64,000 nucleotides of DNA, taken from contig NW_023998415.1 of assembly GCF_014805625.2 (NCBI RefSeq), forward strand, positions 18,587,135 through 18,651,134, read 5' to 3'. This DNA is from Glossina fuscipes. Lineage: Eukaryota > Arthropoda > Insecta > Diptera > Glossinidae. Position 1 is the first letter of the stretch; every line of letters begins with the position of its first letter. This document shows positions 61,522-64,000 of this stretch, in pieces. Below the pieces are notes generated by a model, which was not told the origin of the DNA, ran no database searches, and saw nothing but the letters and a program-made list of their open reading frames with translations. A program made the position numbers and the translations under genes.

Positions 61522-63371
61522 CCAAGCTGATCGAGTGAGATGAGTCTACCAATTTTACACCTCTGTTTATGGGCGGTATGTTGGACTTTCAGAGACAAAA
61601 TTAAGGAAACAACCCTACAATACTATCGTCAGGACTACTCTGCGGTTAACATCCATCTGGCACCCAAATTATATCGCATTAATATTGAAAAACTGAACGC
61701 AAATCAAATCAAATCAAATCATTAACTTGAATCGACTTCTCCTGCCAGAAGTTATTGATTGACAAAACTTGGATTTTCGATAGGAAATTATGCATAAATT
61801 GAAAGGATCATCTTTTTATATAGTCTGTCCGGTGAACGAGTTAATACAATGTAAATGCATATTAGTTCATGTCAGCACAACTCAAATGGATAGCTTTAAC
61901 CAATGGATAGCTTTAACATAATCAATGACCTGATACACGAACTTATTTCATTTTCTTACAAGCAAGATTGCGTCGCACAAGAAAGATTGCGTTTGAAATA
62001 GTTTTTCACAATTATTTTAAAAATAATAAAATTTTATTAAGACAATGCAAGCATGGTCGTAATGCACTTACCTTCATAAGACAACACCGTTAAAACAATG
62101 TCTTCGTTTATTTATTGACAACAAATTTGTTTTCTTTGGTTTTATTTGCACAATTTAACGCAGAGCCAATTATGATCACTACAAACAGTATTTGATTGTT
62201 TTCCTTTTTTTCTTTTTCTTTTTTCCTTTTAACAAAACAGCGATTTAATAATAGGGAGAAGCACGCTTACAGTTGCTGTGGTGGTTGATTATAGTATAGG
62301 TCGTTTTTTCAAACGAAATTTACATGTGTTTAAGGGTATTGTGCAGGCAACGCGATTAGCAGCAGCAGCACACAGCATAATAACACATGGCACTGCAACC
62401 TAGGAATCGCAAACATAATATTTCGAAATATATTGCATTAATTGCATGCTACACGTACAGCATATTTAAAGGGACAGCTTTAATAATTGAATGTCTAATA
62501 GATAAAAATGAAAAAAATAAATAAATAAATAAAAAAAATACACCCGCCAACGGGAAATAATTTTATTATTAGCAACAAACTCTACGCTAATTCAATTGAG
62601 AAAAAGGATCCATTTACTGAGATAACAACATGTGTTTGTGATGATGTTTTTAATAAACGCAAATACATGCATACGCATACTGATACCTATGCCCATATTA
62701 TATATAATGCGATAAATATATATGTATACATGAATGGACGTGTTAAAGGTTAAGCATTTGCACGATAAGCTCATAGGATTAAACTGTATTTTCTCTATAA
62801 GTGACTAAATGTTTGAATGTATGCATCGATATACATATATATATATATGTATAGCTGGCATTTTAGTTAAGAATACAATTCGTATACAATTACGAAATGC
62901 ATCACATATGCAACCTACATGCATTTTATCCGATATCTAATTATCTTAAATGCCTTTGAGGCTGACTGCTCACCCACACATACACAAGCAATCTCGCATT
63001 TATACACACACACACACACACATTTTGACACAATTTGACAGTTAGCAATGATGTGGTGATGCGGTTTATTTCGGTATCTTAATTGCCTGTTATTTTAGGT
63101 TTCTTGGATGGGTCAGTCGAATGTTGCTGCACTTATGCCTTAGTATTTACGTGTCGTATTTAAGCACATTTGTGTGTCTGCATGTCGTCAGTCAGTTTAG
63201 TTGTGTATGGTTTATAATTTGGTTTAAGTATGCAATAGAAATGTTAGTAATAGTAAGGGTAAGCGTAAAAGAGAGAGAGAGAGAGAGAGAAAGGAATAGA
63301 GAGACAGAGAGAGAGAGAGAGAGAGATAGAGAAAGAGAGAACGAAAAAGATAGAAGATGGGGCAAGAGGAC

Positions 63372-63406
<35 letters not shown>

Positions 63407-64000
63407 CAATAAGTGCACGTTTGCTTGCTTGATTGGTAGTAGTTTTGATAATGCTTTTTATTATTAATACTATTTTTACAAATTTTTTTTTCTTTTGTTT
63501 TGTATTTATTTATCGGCTTATTGTTTATTGTTGTTTTCGATCTTTTGTATTTGCTTTTTTTGTTTTTTTCTTATTTTTTTTTGTTTGCATTTACTTGCTT
63601 TGCTTAAGCGTGCCCTGATACTGAACTTGATAAAATTGCACAGCCAACTGTCGAATCAAGTCAAAACGAAACTATTTAGGCATACGGCAAATCATAAACT
63701 TTTGTCCGACAATATTCGTTTACTCACGCAATTTAATGCCAACGTTTAGTGAATGTTGCTTTTACACGCTTCTAAAGTCCATCTTACGAAAACGTATAAA
63801 GACAGAAAATGCACACTTATACGGTATATACCTGTACAACTACATATACATAAGAACATTGTACATGTAATGGCCTTTAGATTATTATGCTTTGCCGAAT
63901 CATCGAAGAGAGTAAGAGCGTGAGAGGTAGTTGACGAAATGAAAAGAAGAAAAGAAAAAAAACGTTAGCTTAACTCTACATAAAGGGTGGCATTCGAGTG
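61522..64000. other. Non-coding stretch with simple repeats
   Basis: It has A/T homopolymers, (CA)n near 63004-63020, GA runs at about 63270-63340, (TA)n at 63376-63402 and T-rich DNA after that. The frames at 63121-63405 and 63433-63749 derive from those repeats and show no motif. No gene is supported to the right edge. Confidence 0.45.
63270..63402. repeat. (GA)n and (TA)n microsatellites
   Basis: An imperfect GA array followed closely by a TA run of about 27 bases. Confidence 0.92.

Overview
The window looks like a gene-poor stretch of a dipteran insect nuclear genome, probably a higher fly. It is AT-rich, packed with microsatellites and long A/T homopolymers, and carries two assembly N-gaps inside simple repeats. 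The coding remains that can be recognised are all insect-type transposable elements: mariner, Tc1-like, R1/I-type and jockey-like non-LTR fragments. The species assignment is inference; no host gene can be named.

Layout. At the extreme left, about 30 codons of an open frame run in from outside the window and stop at 93-95, with an AATAAA 27 bases downstream; this is the only candidate for a host coding exon. From there to about 24.9 kb the DNA is essentially non-coding. It holds simple repeats (notable: A47 at 1461, a GATA/GA tract at 14.18-14.39 kb, a CTA array at 21.56 kb) and three copies of a tRNA-derived SINE-like family (3.5, 9.35 and 11.8 kb), the best of which has a good box B and a (TAA)n tail. 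Two dispersed non-coding repeat families then appear: family A (25 kb, 32 kb) and family B (28, 41.7, 43.8 and 57 kb).

Degenerate transposase and reverse-transcriptase genes occur in the right half: a Tc1-like C-terminus at 40.45 kb, an R1-like RT thumb fragment on the minus strand at 48.4-48.8 kb, a frameshifted mariner DNA-binding domain at 49.74-50.02 kb, an R1-like RT fingers/palm fragment at 52.6 kb, and a likely RNase H fragment at 61.3-61.5 kb. The best preserved coding region is the RT of a jockey-like non-LTR retrotransposon (minus strand, 58.91-61.1 kb). It has all catalytic aspartates, a long 3' UTR and a (TAAA)n tail, but is truncated at the 5' end and carries an in-frame TGA.

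The elements do not form a pathway. The picture is a repeat graveyard, either intergenic or within a very large intron. I found no operon, CRISPR array, functional tRNA or rRNA gene, or convincing new biological system. The most useful observations are the chain of relics that show up only when frames are joined by eye, and the two non-coding repeat families, which deserve genome-wide counting.
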